Assembly: GCF_000193635.1 (NCBI RefSeq)
Contig: NZ_AEKT01000035.1
Span: forward strand, 62,001 to 126,000
Reading direction: 5' to 3'
DNA length: 64,000 nt
Source: Weissella cibaria KACC 11862
Lineage (GTDB): Bacteria; Bacillota; Bacilli; Lactobacillales; Lactobacillaceae
Part shown: one piece after another, positions 36,542 through 44,930 of the stretch
Layout: each line of letters begins with the position of its first letter
Numbering within the stretch: position 1 is the first letter of the stretch
Program-made: the position numbers and the translations under genes
Notes under the pieces: model-generated
What the model was told of the DNA's origin: nothing
Database searches by the model: none
What the model saw: the letters and a program-made list of their open reading frames with translations, nothing else

Positions 36542-37308
36542 ATTTGCGCCTCCTCTCGTTGAATCGCCGTTTCAGTCATCAACTTCAGATAATCGGAAAC
36601 AAGTTGTGACGGTAACATTGACGCAAAACGCGCTTGTAACCGTTCTTGCATGGCTGCCATACGACCTGGCTGTACCACTGCTAAATGATGCTTCGCTTTA
36701 ATATTGGCAACTTTATCCACCAGTGCTAGCCGCGCGACCATTGCTTGCAAGATTTGGCGATCAATCGCATCAATTTGACTTCGTGTGGTGTCTAAAACTG
36801 TTGCGTCCGCAACGTGGCGAACAATTTCATCACAAATTTCTGCCGGTGTTTTAAAATCAGTCGCGACCATTAAATCAGCCGTTCGTGTGTATTTTGTTTG
36901 CCGCTCCTGCCACAGTGTAAAAAAAGAGGCTAGTGAGTGTCGCAACATCAACGGCCGTACCTCGCCAGTCGCTAACAGACGATCGGTCACTGTACTAAAT
37001 TCACTATTGAGCCAAATCGTGTAAACATCTGCCCTGTTTAACAAGGTGACACAACTTGGCGTTTCAATTACGCCACCCCCAGTGCTGATAACAACATCTT
37101 CTTGTTCAAGTGCTCTTTCTAGCAGGTTTGCTTCGATTTCACGAAAAGTTGGTTCACCAACTTGCGTAAAAAACGATGGGATGGGTTGCCCGACATGCGC
37201 AACGATCGCCTGGTCTAAATCAATAAAACGCTGGCCTAAAGCATGAGCCAACTTTTGACCCACTGTCGTTTTACCGACTCCCATAAAGCCAATTAATAAT
37301 ATTTTCAT
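36538..37308 (-). CDS. aroK: Shikimate kinase fused to an AroQ-class chorismate mutase domain
   Basis: Residues 1-165 are a shikimate kinase: P-loop GFMGVGKTT (7-15), DLDQ, STGGGVIE (75-82), VRPLM lid and RQTKYTRTADL. Residues 174-256 form an all-helical AroQ chorismate mutase domain with R176, R193, K204, R216 and Q250 in the expected spacing. The usual Asp/Glu of the D-xx-RE motif are Q213 and M217. The fusion would couple an early and a branch-point step (shikimate phosphorylation; chorismate to prephenate). It follows tyrA by 1 bp. Kinase function is confident; mutase activity needs testing. Confidence 0.9.
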   Translation of the reverse strand: MKILLIGFMGVGKTTVGQKLAHALGQRFIDLDQAIVAHVGQPIPSFFTQVGEPTFREIEANLLERALEQEDVVISTGGGVIETPSCVTLLNRADVYTIWLNSEFSTVTDRLLATGEVRPLMLRHSLASFFTLWQERQTKYTRTADLMVATDFKTPAEICDEIVRHVADATVLDTTRSQIDAIDRQILQAMVARLALVDKVANIKAKHHLAVVQPGRMAAMQERLQARFASMLPSQLVSDYLKLMTETAIQREEAQI

Positions 37309-37309
37309 G

Positions 37310-38113
37310 CTAATATTCCCTTCGTATTTGTTGAATAGCCGTCAAAGCGGCTAATAATTCGGCTGCATTATTATCTACAAGTAACTCCCACAATCGTTGC
37401 AGTTCTATCATGAAATTCGTTACTGCTTCAGTAGTCGCAACTCGGTTCGCCAATAATATTTGTGTCCATAGTTCAGGGTTGGCGGCTGCAATCCGTGTCG
37501 TATCACGGAAGCCTGGACCGATAAATGGCCGTGCCTCTCCGCTCGCATTTACGGCCAAAGTTGCTACTAATGCTTGTGCAATTAAATGCGTCGCATCACT
37601 TGTTAACGCAATCAAGGCATCGTGTTCGGTAGCATCAACCGTTTCGAAGCGACTATCTAAAGGCGAGAGTAGCGTCATAATACGACGACAATCCGCGTCA
37701 TTACCAACCAAGAAAAATGACGCTTGATTAAACCTAACCTTTTTGCGACCAAGAAATCCTGTTTCATCTGTACCGGCCATTGGATGTCCGCCAACGAAAT
37801 GCGGTAGATGATTCGCCGCCTGCATAATCGGCTGTTTAATAGAGGCCACGTCAACGACTAGATTATTTGTCTGCAAATCACGTAACACCGCCATTGTTTC
37901 CTTCGGTGGCACAGCGACCACTAATAAGTCGATTGGCAAGGCATTGATTTCCGCCGGATTAAACGCGCCCCGGATGACACCAGCCGCCAGAGCTTCACGA
38001 ATTGTCACCGGATTAATGTCAAAACCCAATACTTCATAACCCTCAGTCCGACTCAGTTGTTCTGCCATCGCTGCACCAATGGCCCCCAAACCCCAAATTG
38101 CAATTCTAGTCAT
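37310..38113 (-). CDS. tyrA: Prephenate dehydrogenase
   Basis: NAD(P)-dependent oxidative decarboxylation of prephenate to 4-hydroxyphenylpyruvate for tyrosine. The 267-aa protein has the Rossmann GLGAIGAAMAEQL (9-21), VDVASIKQPI, and HFVGGHPMAGTDETGFLG with the catalytic His. It has no fused mutase or ACT domain; the mutase function may be supplied by the neighbouring aroK fusion. ATG 38113 lies inside the aroA end (8-bp overlap). Confidence 0.93.
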   Translation of the reverse strand: MTRIAIWGLGAIGAAMAEQLSRTEGYEVLGFDINPVTIREALAAGVIRGAFNPAEINALPIDLLVVAVPPKETMAVLRDLQTNNLVVDVASIKQPIMQAANHLPHFVGGHPMAGTDETGFLGRKKVRFNQASFFLVGNDADCRRIMTLLSPLDSRFETVDATEHDALIALTSDATHLIAQALVATLAVNASGEARPFIGPGFRDTTRIAAANPELWTQILLANRVATTEAVTNFMIELQRLWELLVDNNAAELLAALTAIQQIRREY

Positions 38114-39401
38114 CAATCAGCACCGCCAAATCTTTGTAGAAGTCCGGGTACGAGACAGCAATTGTCCCAATTTCTTCCCGCAGCTTAACGTTGCTGGTTA
38201 GCAATTTTGCAACCGCTTGAAGCATGGCAATTCGGTGGTCATCATAATCTACCAAGGGTTGATTTGGAACCTGCAAATGGTCAACACCCGCTATCAAAAA
38301 GCCATCGGGCGTCTCATTGATTTGGGCACCAAATGCCTGCAATGTCTTAGTAACGGTCACAATCCGATTACTTTCTTTTATGCGGAGTTCACTAGCATCG
38401 AGCACACGACTATCTCTCTGGGATAATGCCAGGGCCAACGCCAAAATGGGCAATTCATCAATCATCGTCGGTACTTCCATCCCGGCAATCGTCGTACCAA
38501 TGAGCATTTCAGCACTTGTGACCTGGATGTCAGCAATCGGCTCGCCATTTTGTGTGCGTTCGTGCGTCAATGTAATGTTAGCCCCCATCCGACGCAACAC
38601 TGTCAGAACGCCCGAGCGTGTTTCATTCACATTTACATCTGTCAAGACGACGTCACTATTTGGTTGAAGCGTTGCGCCAACTAACCAAAAGGCTGCCGCA
38701 GACATATCAGCTGGCACTGTGACCGTTGTTGCTACTAATTGTTGATTTCCCGCGACAAAAATCATCTCCGCCTGACAATCAACGGCTACCCCAAAACTAG
38801 ATAACATGTTTTCCGTGTGATTACGTGTTTTAAAATCATCAAAGATAACGACTGAAATTCCCGCGCTAAGGCCCGCCAACATTAAGCTGGTTTTAACTTG
38901 TGCAGATGGCACTGCCAGCGTTTCGTTAATCGCGTCAGCCGTAATTCCTGAATGAATTGTCACTGGTAAATGGCCATCCGTCGTTTGAATCTCAGCACCG
39001 TAATTTGCTAACAATGCAACAATTCGATTCATTGGACGCCGCGTTAGACTCGCATCCCCTGTAATCGTTGCTGGTATCCCTAGTCCTGCTAGCACACCAA
39101 TCATCAACCGCGTGGTCGTACCTGAGTTACCAAAATCAAATTGCAAAGGTTGTTGAAAATGATTGCTACGAATAGCCAAAGCCCCCGGACTTGTAATGAT
39201 AAGTGCCTGGTCTTCGGTAACCTCAACGCTAACGCCTAACTGTTCAACTGCGTGAATCGTTTGCCAAGTGTCAGCGGACAACAACGGGTGGTTAATGCGC
39301 GTCACGCCAACTGCTAGTGCCCCTAAAATGATGGCCCGATGTGTGATGCTTTTATCACTCGCTACACGTAATTGACCATTTAGGCCATTTTGAATCGTCA
39401 T
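38106..39401 (-). CDS. aroA: 3-phosphoshikimate 1-carboxyvinyltransferase (EPSP synthase)
   Basis: Condenses shikimate-3-phosphate with PEP. The 431-aa protein has LRVASDKSITHRAIILGALA (catalytic Lys and Ser), FGNSGTTTRLMIGVLAG (LxGNxGT motif) and DASELRIKESNRI near the C-terminus. The start is ATG 39401 behind GGAGG; an upstream TTG would put the SD inside the gene. It is first in the operon and lies 20 bp after a leader terminator. Confidence 0.96.
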   Translation of the reverse strand: MTIQNGLNGQLRVASDKSITHRAIILGALAVGVTRINHPLLSADTWQTIHAVEQLGVSVEVTEDQALIITSPGALAIRSNHFQQPLQFDFGNSGTTTRLMIGVLAGLGIPATITGDASLTRRPMNRIVALLANYGAEIQTTDGHLPVTIHSGITADAINETLAVPSAQVKTSLMLAGLSAGISVVIFDDFKTRNHTENMLSSFGVAVDCQAEMIFVAGNQQLVATTVTVPADMSAAAFWLVGATLQPNSDVVLTDVNVNETRSGVLTVLRRMGANITLTHERTQNGEPIADIQVTSAEMLIGTTIAGMEVPTMIDELPILALALALSQRDSRVLDASELRIKESNRIVTVTKTLQAFGAQINETPDGFLIAGVDHLQVPNQPLVDYDDHRIAMLQAVAKLLTSNVKLREEIGTIAVSYPDFYKDLAVLIDD

Positions 39402-39420
39402 AATATTTCCTCCAGATAAC

Positions 39421-39460
39421 AAAAAAACGAACCGTGCGCCATGAAAGCACCGATTCGTTT
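39421..39460 (-). promoter_or_regulatory. Attenuator terminator directly before aroA
   Basis: On the minus strand AACGAATCG-G-TGC pairs with GCGCACGGTTCGTT, followed by seven T residues. It sits between the operon promoter and the aroA SD, so it must be read through for expression. Its 5' arm contains the octamer CGAATCGG (39457-39450), also present upstream at 39529-39522. Both copies can pair with CGCTTGATTTG (39506-39496), giving a ready antiterminator switch. Confidence 0.75.
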
Positions 39461-39594
39461 AGAAAAATATCCAGCTGGTCATATTTTTTCTATTCCAAAT
39501 CAAGCGCTTTTATGCTTTCGCCCGATTCGTAATAGAAAATGCTTCTATTTCGGGCACGTCGTGATTGACGTGCCCAGCACATTAATCACAATGT

Positions 39595-39645
39595 TCAGAA
39601 ATAGAAGTAATAAGCATTATTAAATTGTGAGTCCTTAAACAACAT
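39595..39645 (-). CDS. Leader peptide of the aromatic amino acid operon (16 aa)
   Basis: The ORF MLFKDSQFNNAYYFYF has 7 aromatic residues out of 16, ending Tyr-Tyr-Phe-Tyr-Phe-stop. AGGTGA lies 6 nt upstream (39657-39652). It sits 33 nt after the predicted transcription start and 193 nt before aroA. Its final codons (CTTCTATTTC, 39607-39598) are perfectly complementary to GAAATAGAAG at 39551-39542. This is the layout of a ribosome-mediated attenuator sensing Tyr/Phe-tRNA charging. It is not a recognised family; the call rests on composition, position and RNA pairing. Confidence 0.72.
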   Translation of the reverse strand: MLFKDSQFNNAYYFYF

Positions 39646-39684
39646 AGTTTTTCACCTGTTTCTCATAATTTATTAACAAAACAC

Positions 39685-39713
39685 ACTATACGGACTTATT
39701 TTTTATTCGTCAA
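39685..39713 (-). promoter_or_regulatory. Promoter of the aro operon
   Basis: TTGACG (39713-39708), a 17-bp spacer and TATAGT (39690-39685) on the minus strand. The predicted start is near 39678, giving a leader of about 277 nt before aroA. Confidence 0.75.
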
Positions 39714-39733
39714 CCCTAAATTTTACTAAAACA

Positions 39734-39777
39734 AACGAAGGAGTTGACGATCCAAGTGAATCACCAACTCCTTCGTT
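39734..39777 (-). terminator. Intrinsic terminator of the sucrose operon
   Basis: Perfect 13-bp stem AACGAAGGAGTTG / CAACTCCTTCGTT with an 18-nt loop, then TTTGTTTTAG on the minus strand. It insulates the scr operon from the aro promoter. Confidence 0.85.
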
Positions 39778-39788
39778 ACTGTCATAGC

Positions 39789-40136
39789 TTACCAATGGCG
39801 CCGATTTAAGTAGCTCATGATAGGCGTCGCAATGACGCCTACCAAAATGGCCGAAACAATAATTTCGACAATGCCATTGACCCCTGCAACTGATAAAATC
39901 AACCAGCCTAACAAATGATTATTCGGAATGCCAGTGAACGTCGTGTGCATGACGGTGAATCCGAGCCACGTAAATAACAGAACAAACGCTGTATTAATAA
40001 ATGCAGCCAATCCACCCAATCCTATAAAAACAATCGGCTTTATTCGCTCAGAACTATCCTTGAAAAAACGCCAATATAAGAACCCGATTATTAACCCAAC
40101 TAACTGAAGAATTTGGTAGCACGGAATACTTATTAA
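39789..40136 (-). pseudogene. Truncated ECF transporter S component-like membrane protein
   Basis: An open frame of 115 codons directly after scrB encodes hydrophobic segments (LQLVGLIIGFLYWRFF, AAFINTAFVLLFTWLGF, NGIVEIIVSAILVGVIATPIM) and ends SYLNRRHW. The pattern matches the C-terminal part of small ECF-type substrate-binding (S) proteins, which are usually 170-190 aa. No ATG or RBS is present at the upstream end and the frame begins at a stop inside the scrB end. The likely explanation is a gene whose 5' part was lost, perhaps when the scr operon was placed here. Confidence 0.5.
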
Positions 40137-41371
40137 TCAAAATATCGTGCTGTCATCACTGCATCACCAGACGTCGTATATAGTTCAACAACATCATTAT
40201 CGACAACCAGTAACACATCCCCAGAAACCTTTGCCTGCCTAATTTCAGTTTCGCCCGACTCCCACGCAATTCGTTTAATCGTAACGGTATCCCGCTCCCG
40301 TTGCACAATCATTGTAGCTGTTAGATTAACCTGCCATGTATCGGCAGTTACGCGCCAAAGTCCCGGTCCGGTAATTTTGTCAGGTGTTGCTTGACGAAAC
40401 TCGCCTAATTCTGCAATGGCATACTGGCGCAGCCTACCGCCAACAAGGCGCAGTTCACGTGGCAGCGACAAAACATGCGCCCAACCAGCTTGCCTGGTTG
40501 GCAACGTTTTTTCTCGGTCAGACGGCATCATACCAGCCCAGCCCCACAATAAATGACGGCCAGCATGCTGCAAGGTTTGCGAGGCATAAAATTCAAATCC
40601 CTGATCCAACTCTTCGAAATCCGACGTCACTTCAAATGAACCAGATGTACTGTCAAACTTTCCCAGAACATAACCTGTGTTGTGAATGTTTTGTAACCGG
40701 TCGCCTTGGGCAGGTAGTCCCTGCGGTGAGAACATCAGCACATCTTGGCCATCAATTGTCAAAATATCTGGACATTCCATCATGTAGCCGCGATACGCCG
40801 TTACCTGTTCGCCTAAAATTGACCCCAGAAATGTCCAATTGCATAAATCTGTTGATTCATATGCAATAATATCGCCAGTCAAATCAAGTTTTTGGGCGCC
40901 AAGCAACATGAAAAAATGACCATCACGTTCAAAAACTTTCGGATCGCGCACATGACGCGTATAACCACTCGGCTGATCAAATAACTTACCGAGTTTTTCA
41001 AAATGAATACCATCATTCGACACAGCTGCCATTTGGAAAGAGGCCACACTTTCGCCCGCATCATTCCGTACATTGCCTGTATAAAAAGCGTACAGACGGC
41101 CATCCTTCACCAGCGTTGTACCGGAATAAACGCCCGACCGGTCCTCTGGCAGACTTGGCGCAATCGCAATTGGCATACGTCGCCAATTTACCAAATCATC
41201 ACTAACCACGTGGGCCCAAACTTTATACGTATGATCCAGTGCGTTAGGATTCCACTGATAAAAAACATGATATTGTTTGTTAAAAAAAATAAGGCCATTT
41301 GGATCGTTAATTAAACCATATTCTGGATAAATGTGATATTGTTCAAATTTTTCTGTGTCTCCAATAATCAA
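40133..41371 (-). CDS. scrB: Sucrose-6-phosphate hydrolase (GH32)
   Basis: Cleaves sucrose-6-phosphate to glucose-6-phosphate and fructose. The 412-aa protein carries the GH32 triad motifs: INDPNG (nucleophile D23), RDPKVF (D143) and MECPD (acid/base E199), plus SGVYSGTT. It is shorter than typical 470-490-aa enzymes because the C-terminal beta-sandwich is reduced, though all catalytic residues are present. It overlaps scrA by 4 bp (ATGA). Confidence 0.92.
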   Translation of the reverse strand: MIIGDTEKFEQYHIYPEYGLINDPNGLIFFNKQYHVFYQWNPNALDHTYKVWAHVVSDDLVNWRRMPIAIAPSLPEDRSGVYSGTTLVKDGRLYAFYTGNVRNDAGESVASFQMAAVSNDGIHFEKLGKLFDQPSGYTRHVRDPKVFERDGHFFMLLGAQKLDLTGDIIAYESTDLCNWTFLGSILGEQVTAYRGYMMECPDILTIDGQDVLMFSPQGLPAQGDRLQNIHNTGYVLGKFDSTSGSFEVTSDFEELDQGFEFYASQTLQHAGRHLLWGWAGMMPSDREKTLPTRQAGWAHVLSLPRELRLVGGRLRQYAIAELGEFRQATPDKITGPGLWRVTADTWQVNLTATMIVQRERDTVTIKRIAWESGETEIRQAKVSGDVLLVVDNDVVELYTTSGDAVMTARYFD

Positions 41372-43305
41372 ACGTTCGTCTCCTTTTGGGCTGCCAAAAG
41401 CGGTTCACCCGCCATAACTGTTTGGTTTGCAATCTGTTTAACATCCAGATACTGCCCTGTATTCGTCACGATGACCATGACGTGTTCGTCTAAACCGGCT
41501 GTTTTAATCTTATCCGCATTAAATGTCCCTAATGCTTCACCAGCTCGAACGTGTTGGTTTTGCTTCACAATGGTTTCAAAGCCATCCCCATTTAGTGATA
41601 CTGTGTCCACCCCAATATGAATCAGGATTTCAACGCCGTCGTCACCCAATAATCCGTAGGCATGGCCCGTTGGGTACACAACGGTGACTGTCCCGTTAAT
41701 TGGGGCAAACACTTGACCGTCGGCAGGCAGTACTGCGACACCTTTACCCATTGCACCACTCGAGAAGACCGGATCATCAACTGCACTAAGCCGGTCAACC
41801 CGACCTGCTACCGGAGACGCCACCACGATATCATCGGGTGCCGGTTCATAGCGCGTTGGCACATCAGTTCGTGGACCAGTTTCACCAAAATGGCGTCGCT
41901 TGCCATAACCATAGGTCACCGAAAAGGCCAAAACAAACGCCAACGCGATACTGATGAAGAAGCCAACCCACTTGGCGGCTGGAATGGCGATAAAGCCAAT
42001 CACACCTGCTGGGCCTAATGAAGATGACAACACATGGAACAAGCCAATTACTAAACCGGCAATCCCAGCTGAGCCAAGCGCAATGAAGAATGGAAATTTA
42101 TATTTCAAATTAACACCAAACATCGCCGGTTCTGTAATACCAAGCATTGCTGAAGCCCCGGCAGATGATGATAATGCACGCAGTTTCTCGTCCTTTTTCG
42201 CCAAGAAGAATACTGCAAACGCTGCGGCTCCCTGAGCAACGTTAGAAACAGCCGCAATTGGGAAAATAAAATCACCACCCGTTTTTGTAATATCAGCTAA
42301 TAACGTGGTTTCAATTGCCGGAAAACTTTGGTGCAACCCCGTCACAACGATGGCCGAATACACTGATCCAAAAATCCCCATGCCGACAAAGCCTAACGTT
42401 TGATACAGAGTTACTAATCCATCAGTCAAGCCATTAGACAACGTCCGTAGTACTGGGCCAACCACCATAAACGTCAAGAAACCCGTGATAATAATGGCAA
42501 ACATTGGTGTGAACGTAAAATCAATCGCACCCTTTAAATGTTTATGGAAAAACTTTTCAACGTTAGCTAAAATAAATGCCACCCCAATGACTGGCAATAC
42601 CTGACCTTGATACCCAGCTTGCGCAATATGCAGACCAAAGATATCCCATGACGGCATCTTTCCAGCGGCCATGACCGATGCCACGTCATTTCCGTTAATC
42701 AGCGCAGGCATCACCAAAATCATGCCGGCCACGGCTCCCAAGATTTCACTCCCGCCAAAGCGTTTAGTGGCTGTATAACCAATTAAAATTGGCAGAAATG
42801 CGAAGGGCGCCGACGACATTAGGTTAATCATGTCAGCTGCATCTTTGATTTGTGGAAACATTTGCACCAATGATTGGGGTCCAAACAAATCTTTTCCCGT
42901 CAGGATATTATTCAGCGCCATCAATAGACCACCAGCTGTCATTGCCGGAATCAGTGGCACAAAGATATCCGACAATACTTGGACCATAGCCATAATCGGA
43001 TTCTTTTTCTTACCCTGTTGCGCTGCAAGTTCCTTCAGTTCTTCAGGCGTTGCCGTCTGGACCCCTGTCTGGCGAACATAGTGATCATATACTTTATTGA
43101 CATCACCCGGCCCAACAATAATTTGGAACTGCCCGTTTGAATCAAACGTCCCCTTTAGGTCTGGATCGTTATCAAGTGCTTGTTGGTCAATACTGTCACG
43201 GTCCTTCACAATTAACCGTAAACGCGTGGCACAATGCGCTGCCGTAATGACATTATCATCACCCAAAGCCTTCGCAACCCGCTTTGCTACCTCTTCGTGG
43301 TTCAT
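41368..43305 (-). CDS. scrA: Sucrose-type PTS transporter EIIBCA
   Basis: Imports and phosphorylates sucrose. The 645-aa fusion has EIIB (1-90, phospho-Cys25 in AAHCATRLRL), EIIC (about 100-460, ten or so hydrophobic segments, ITEPAMFGVNLKYKFPF) and EIIA (about 490-640, phospho-His in EILIHIGVDTVSLNG). Trehalose or beta-glucoside PTS proteins share this order, but the adjoining sucrose-phosphate hydrolase supports sucrose. A palindromic operator and a cre box lie upstream. No ScrR repressor gene is beside it. Confidence 0.9.
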   Translation of the reverse strand: MNHEEVAKRVAKALGDDNVITAAHCATRLRLIVKDRDSIDQQALDNDPDLKGTFDSNGQFQIIVGPGDVNKVYDHYVRQTGVQTATPEELKELAAQQGKKKNPIMAMVQVLSDIFVPLIPAMTAGGLLMALNNILTGKDLFGPQSLVQMFPQIKDAADMINLMSSAPFAFLPILIGYTATKRFGGSEILGAVAGMILVMPALINGNDVASVMAAGKMPSWDIFGLHIAQAGYQGQVLPVIGVAFILANVEKFFHKHLKGAIDFTFTPMFAIIITGFLTFMVVGPVLRTLSNGLTDGLVTLYQTLGFVGMGIFGSVYSAIVVTGLHQSFPAIETTLLADITKTGGDFIFPIAAVSNVAQGAAAFAVFFLAKKDEKLRALSSSAGASAMLGITEPAMFGVNLKYKFPFFIALGSAGIAGLVIGLFHVLSSSLGPAGVIGFIAIPAAKWVGFFISIALAFVLAFSVTYGYGKRRHFGETGPRTDVPTRYEPAPDDIVVASPVAGRVDRLSAVDDPVFSSGAMGKGVAVLPADGQVFAPINGTVTVVYPTGHAYGLLGDDGVEILIHIGVDTVSLNGDGFETIVKQNQHVRAGEALGTFNADKIKTAGLDEHVMVIVTNTGQYLDVKQIANQTVMAGEPLLAAQKETNV

Positions 43306-43330
43306 ATTATTCCCCCTAAAACATAATTAC

Positions 43331-43342
43331 GGAACCGGTTCC
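43331..43342. promoter_or_regulatory. Candidate LacI-type (ScrR) operator of scrAB
   Basis: GGAACCGGTTCC is a perfect 12-bp palindrome with the central CG typical of LacI-family operators. It lies 26 bp before the scrA start. Confidence 0.55.
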
Positions 43343-43360
43343 ATTTGTGTACGGGTTAAT

Positions 43361-43374
43361 TGTAACCGTTTTCA
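43361..43374. promoter_or_regulatory. cre site (CcpA) upstream of scrAB
   Basis: TGTAACCGTTTTCA fits the cre consensus TGNAANCGNTNNCA. It overlaps a candidate -35 (TTGAAA on the minus strand), so CcpA would block the promoter when preferred sugar is present. Confidence 0.65.
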
Positions 43375-43421
43375 AAATAGTAAACAAGTTCAAATTTAGC
43401 TTATCCTGGGTGAACAGACAG

Positions 43422-43459
43422 CAAAAAATGCCCGATGATTACGAAACATCATCAGGCAT
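43422..43459 (-). terminator. Intrinsic terminator of the phzF-like gene
   Basis: ATGCC-GATGAT pairs with ATCATC-GGCAT (one internal mismatch), with TTTTTT on the minus strand. Confidence 0.8.
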
Positions 43460-43531
43460 ATACATGTTCAAGCGAATTTTGAGTAACTAACTGCATCAGT
43501 TCTTCGCACGATCATTGAAAAAATTTTCGTA

Positions 43532-44377
43532 TCAGATAACTTCTAAGGACTTTACATCGTCAACATAACCAGCGCCCCCAACATTAACACCTATTATTTC
43601 ATCCTGCTGATTAACAGAAAGCTTTACAACGATTTCTGAAGGACTTCCCAAATTAGCGCCTTGCTGAAAAATGTACTCTTTTTGGCGCCGAATATTTTTC
43701 GTGAATAGATAGCACGCCAAGGCACCGCTTGACGTGCCAGTTGCAGATTCTTCGTTAATGCCATACAACGGTGCAAAATTGCGGCAGACAATATCCGTTT
43801 CTGACAAGCCAAATACGTGCATGCCGATGACGCCATATTGCTCACTAAGTGTTGCTATTGCTTGCCAATTAGGATTTAGCGCGTTGAGTTCATTGATATT
43901 AACCGGTACCAAAATATCTTTCCCACCTTTGGATACCACTTGAATATCGAAGTTGTCATTAACTGCTGAAATATCAATGGCCTCGCTCAATTCAGGCTTC
44001 TCAATCTTTTCAAAAAATTCTGAGGGCTGCTGGTTCATAAATATTCTTTTCGGCTGGACTTCGATCGGAATAATCCCCGCCTTGGTTTCAATTGTGTATT
44101 GGTTCGGTACAACCTTTCCAAGTTCTCGCATGAGGGTAAAGGAGGCGATCGTCGCATGGCCACATAAATCCACTTCGCTCGTTGGCGTATAATACTCAAA
44201 TTTGAAATCTGCTTGATCGGAACCGGAAATAAAGGCCGATTCAGAAAAACCCAGTTCTTTAGCAATGGCTATTTTCTGAGTCACTGATAACGGTTGTTGT
44301 AGAAAAATTATCCCCGCTTGGTTCCCTCCGGTATTGTCCTTGCTAAAAGCACTTGCAATGTACGCTTTCACTTTCAT
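43532..44377 (-). CDS. PhzF family protein (isomerase-like)
   Basis: A 281-aa diaminopimelate-epimerase-fold protein: AFSKDNTGGNQAGII at the N-terminus, SESAFISGS (conserved catalytic Glu region), TPTSEVDLCGHATIASF and ESATGTSSGALACYL. Members include PhzF isomerase, but most are of unknown function. ATG 44377 is chosen because GAGGGGG precedes it; the frame runs on upstream without an RBS. It is a single gene with its own terminator. Confidence 0.86.
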   Translation of the reverse strand: MKVKAYIASAFSKDNTGGNQAGIIFLQQPLSVTQKIAIAKELGFSESAFISGSDQADFKFEYYTPTSEVDLCGHATIASFTLMRELGKVVPNQYTIETKAGIIPIEVQPKRIFMNQQPSEFFEKIEKPELSEAIDISAVNDNFDIQVVSKGGKDILVPVNINELNALNPNWQAIATLSEQYGVIGMHVFGLSETDIVCRNFAPLYGINEESATGTSSGALACYLFTKNIRRQKEYIFQQGANLGSPSEIVVKLSVNQQDEIIGVNVGGAGYVDDVKSLEVI

Positions 44378-44569
44378 TCTTACATCCCCCTCAATAATCA
44401 TCGCTAATATTTCAAGCGTATCACCTCGTTCATAAACCCCAAAGTAGTCTACCGACTCGAGGCGAAATCTAAACAAAATTTTAGTATCATTTTGCAAACG
44501 TTTTTTATGTTTGGTATCGTTTTTAAGTATTCAAACTAACACAAAATATATAACAGGAGGACTCTTATT

Positions 44570-44824
44570 TTGATAAACAAAAAGTCACTCGCTACTTCAC
44601 TTATGGTAACAACTTTTCCACAAGAGGCGCTCTTGTTTCATGGTATCAACAATGAAATTGTCAACTAAGTCAAAAAAAGCTCCTATTTTTGGCGGTTAAC
44701 AACACTTGTAGCATTAATTCTTAGTGTACTATTCCCAAAAGTAAGTATAACTATTTTAGTTATTTGGTTAATAGTGTTCATTATTGGTGTGTCAAAAATT
44801 TCTAATTCAACGCCTAAAAACTAA
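44570..44824 (+). pseudogene. Small membrane-protein ORF interrupted by an in-frame TAA
   Basis: TTG 44570 follows AGGAGG at good spacing and opens LINKKSLATSLMVTTF... for 32 codons to a TAA. The same frame then continues for about 51 more codons with a hydrophobic stretch (LTTLVALILSVLF, ITILVIWLIVFIIGVSK) and a normal stop. A plus-strand terminator follows at 44898. This reads as one small membrane protein with an internal nonsense codon, or as two coupled peptides. I do not recognise the family. Confidence 0.4.
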
Positions 44825-44897
44825 ATAATTTTTGTCTCTATGAGACATCACTGAAAGTTTTGATTGCCAACATGAAATGATACAGTCAATGTGGCGT

Positions 44898-44930
44898 ACC
44901 CCGAAATTTAAAATAACTTTCGGGGGTTTC
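44898..44930 (+). terminator. Intrinsic terminator after the 44570 ORF
   Basis: ACCCCGAAA pairs with TTTCGGGGGT across 11 nt, then TTTC and T-rich sequence. Confidence 0.65.

Noticed and set aside
39402-39680. T-box riboswitch in the aro leader
   Set aside because: No T-box sequence (AGGGTGGNACCGCG) or specifier-loop layout was found; the structure depends on a short ORF instead.
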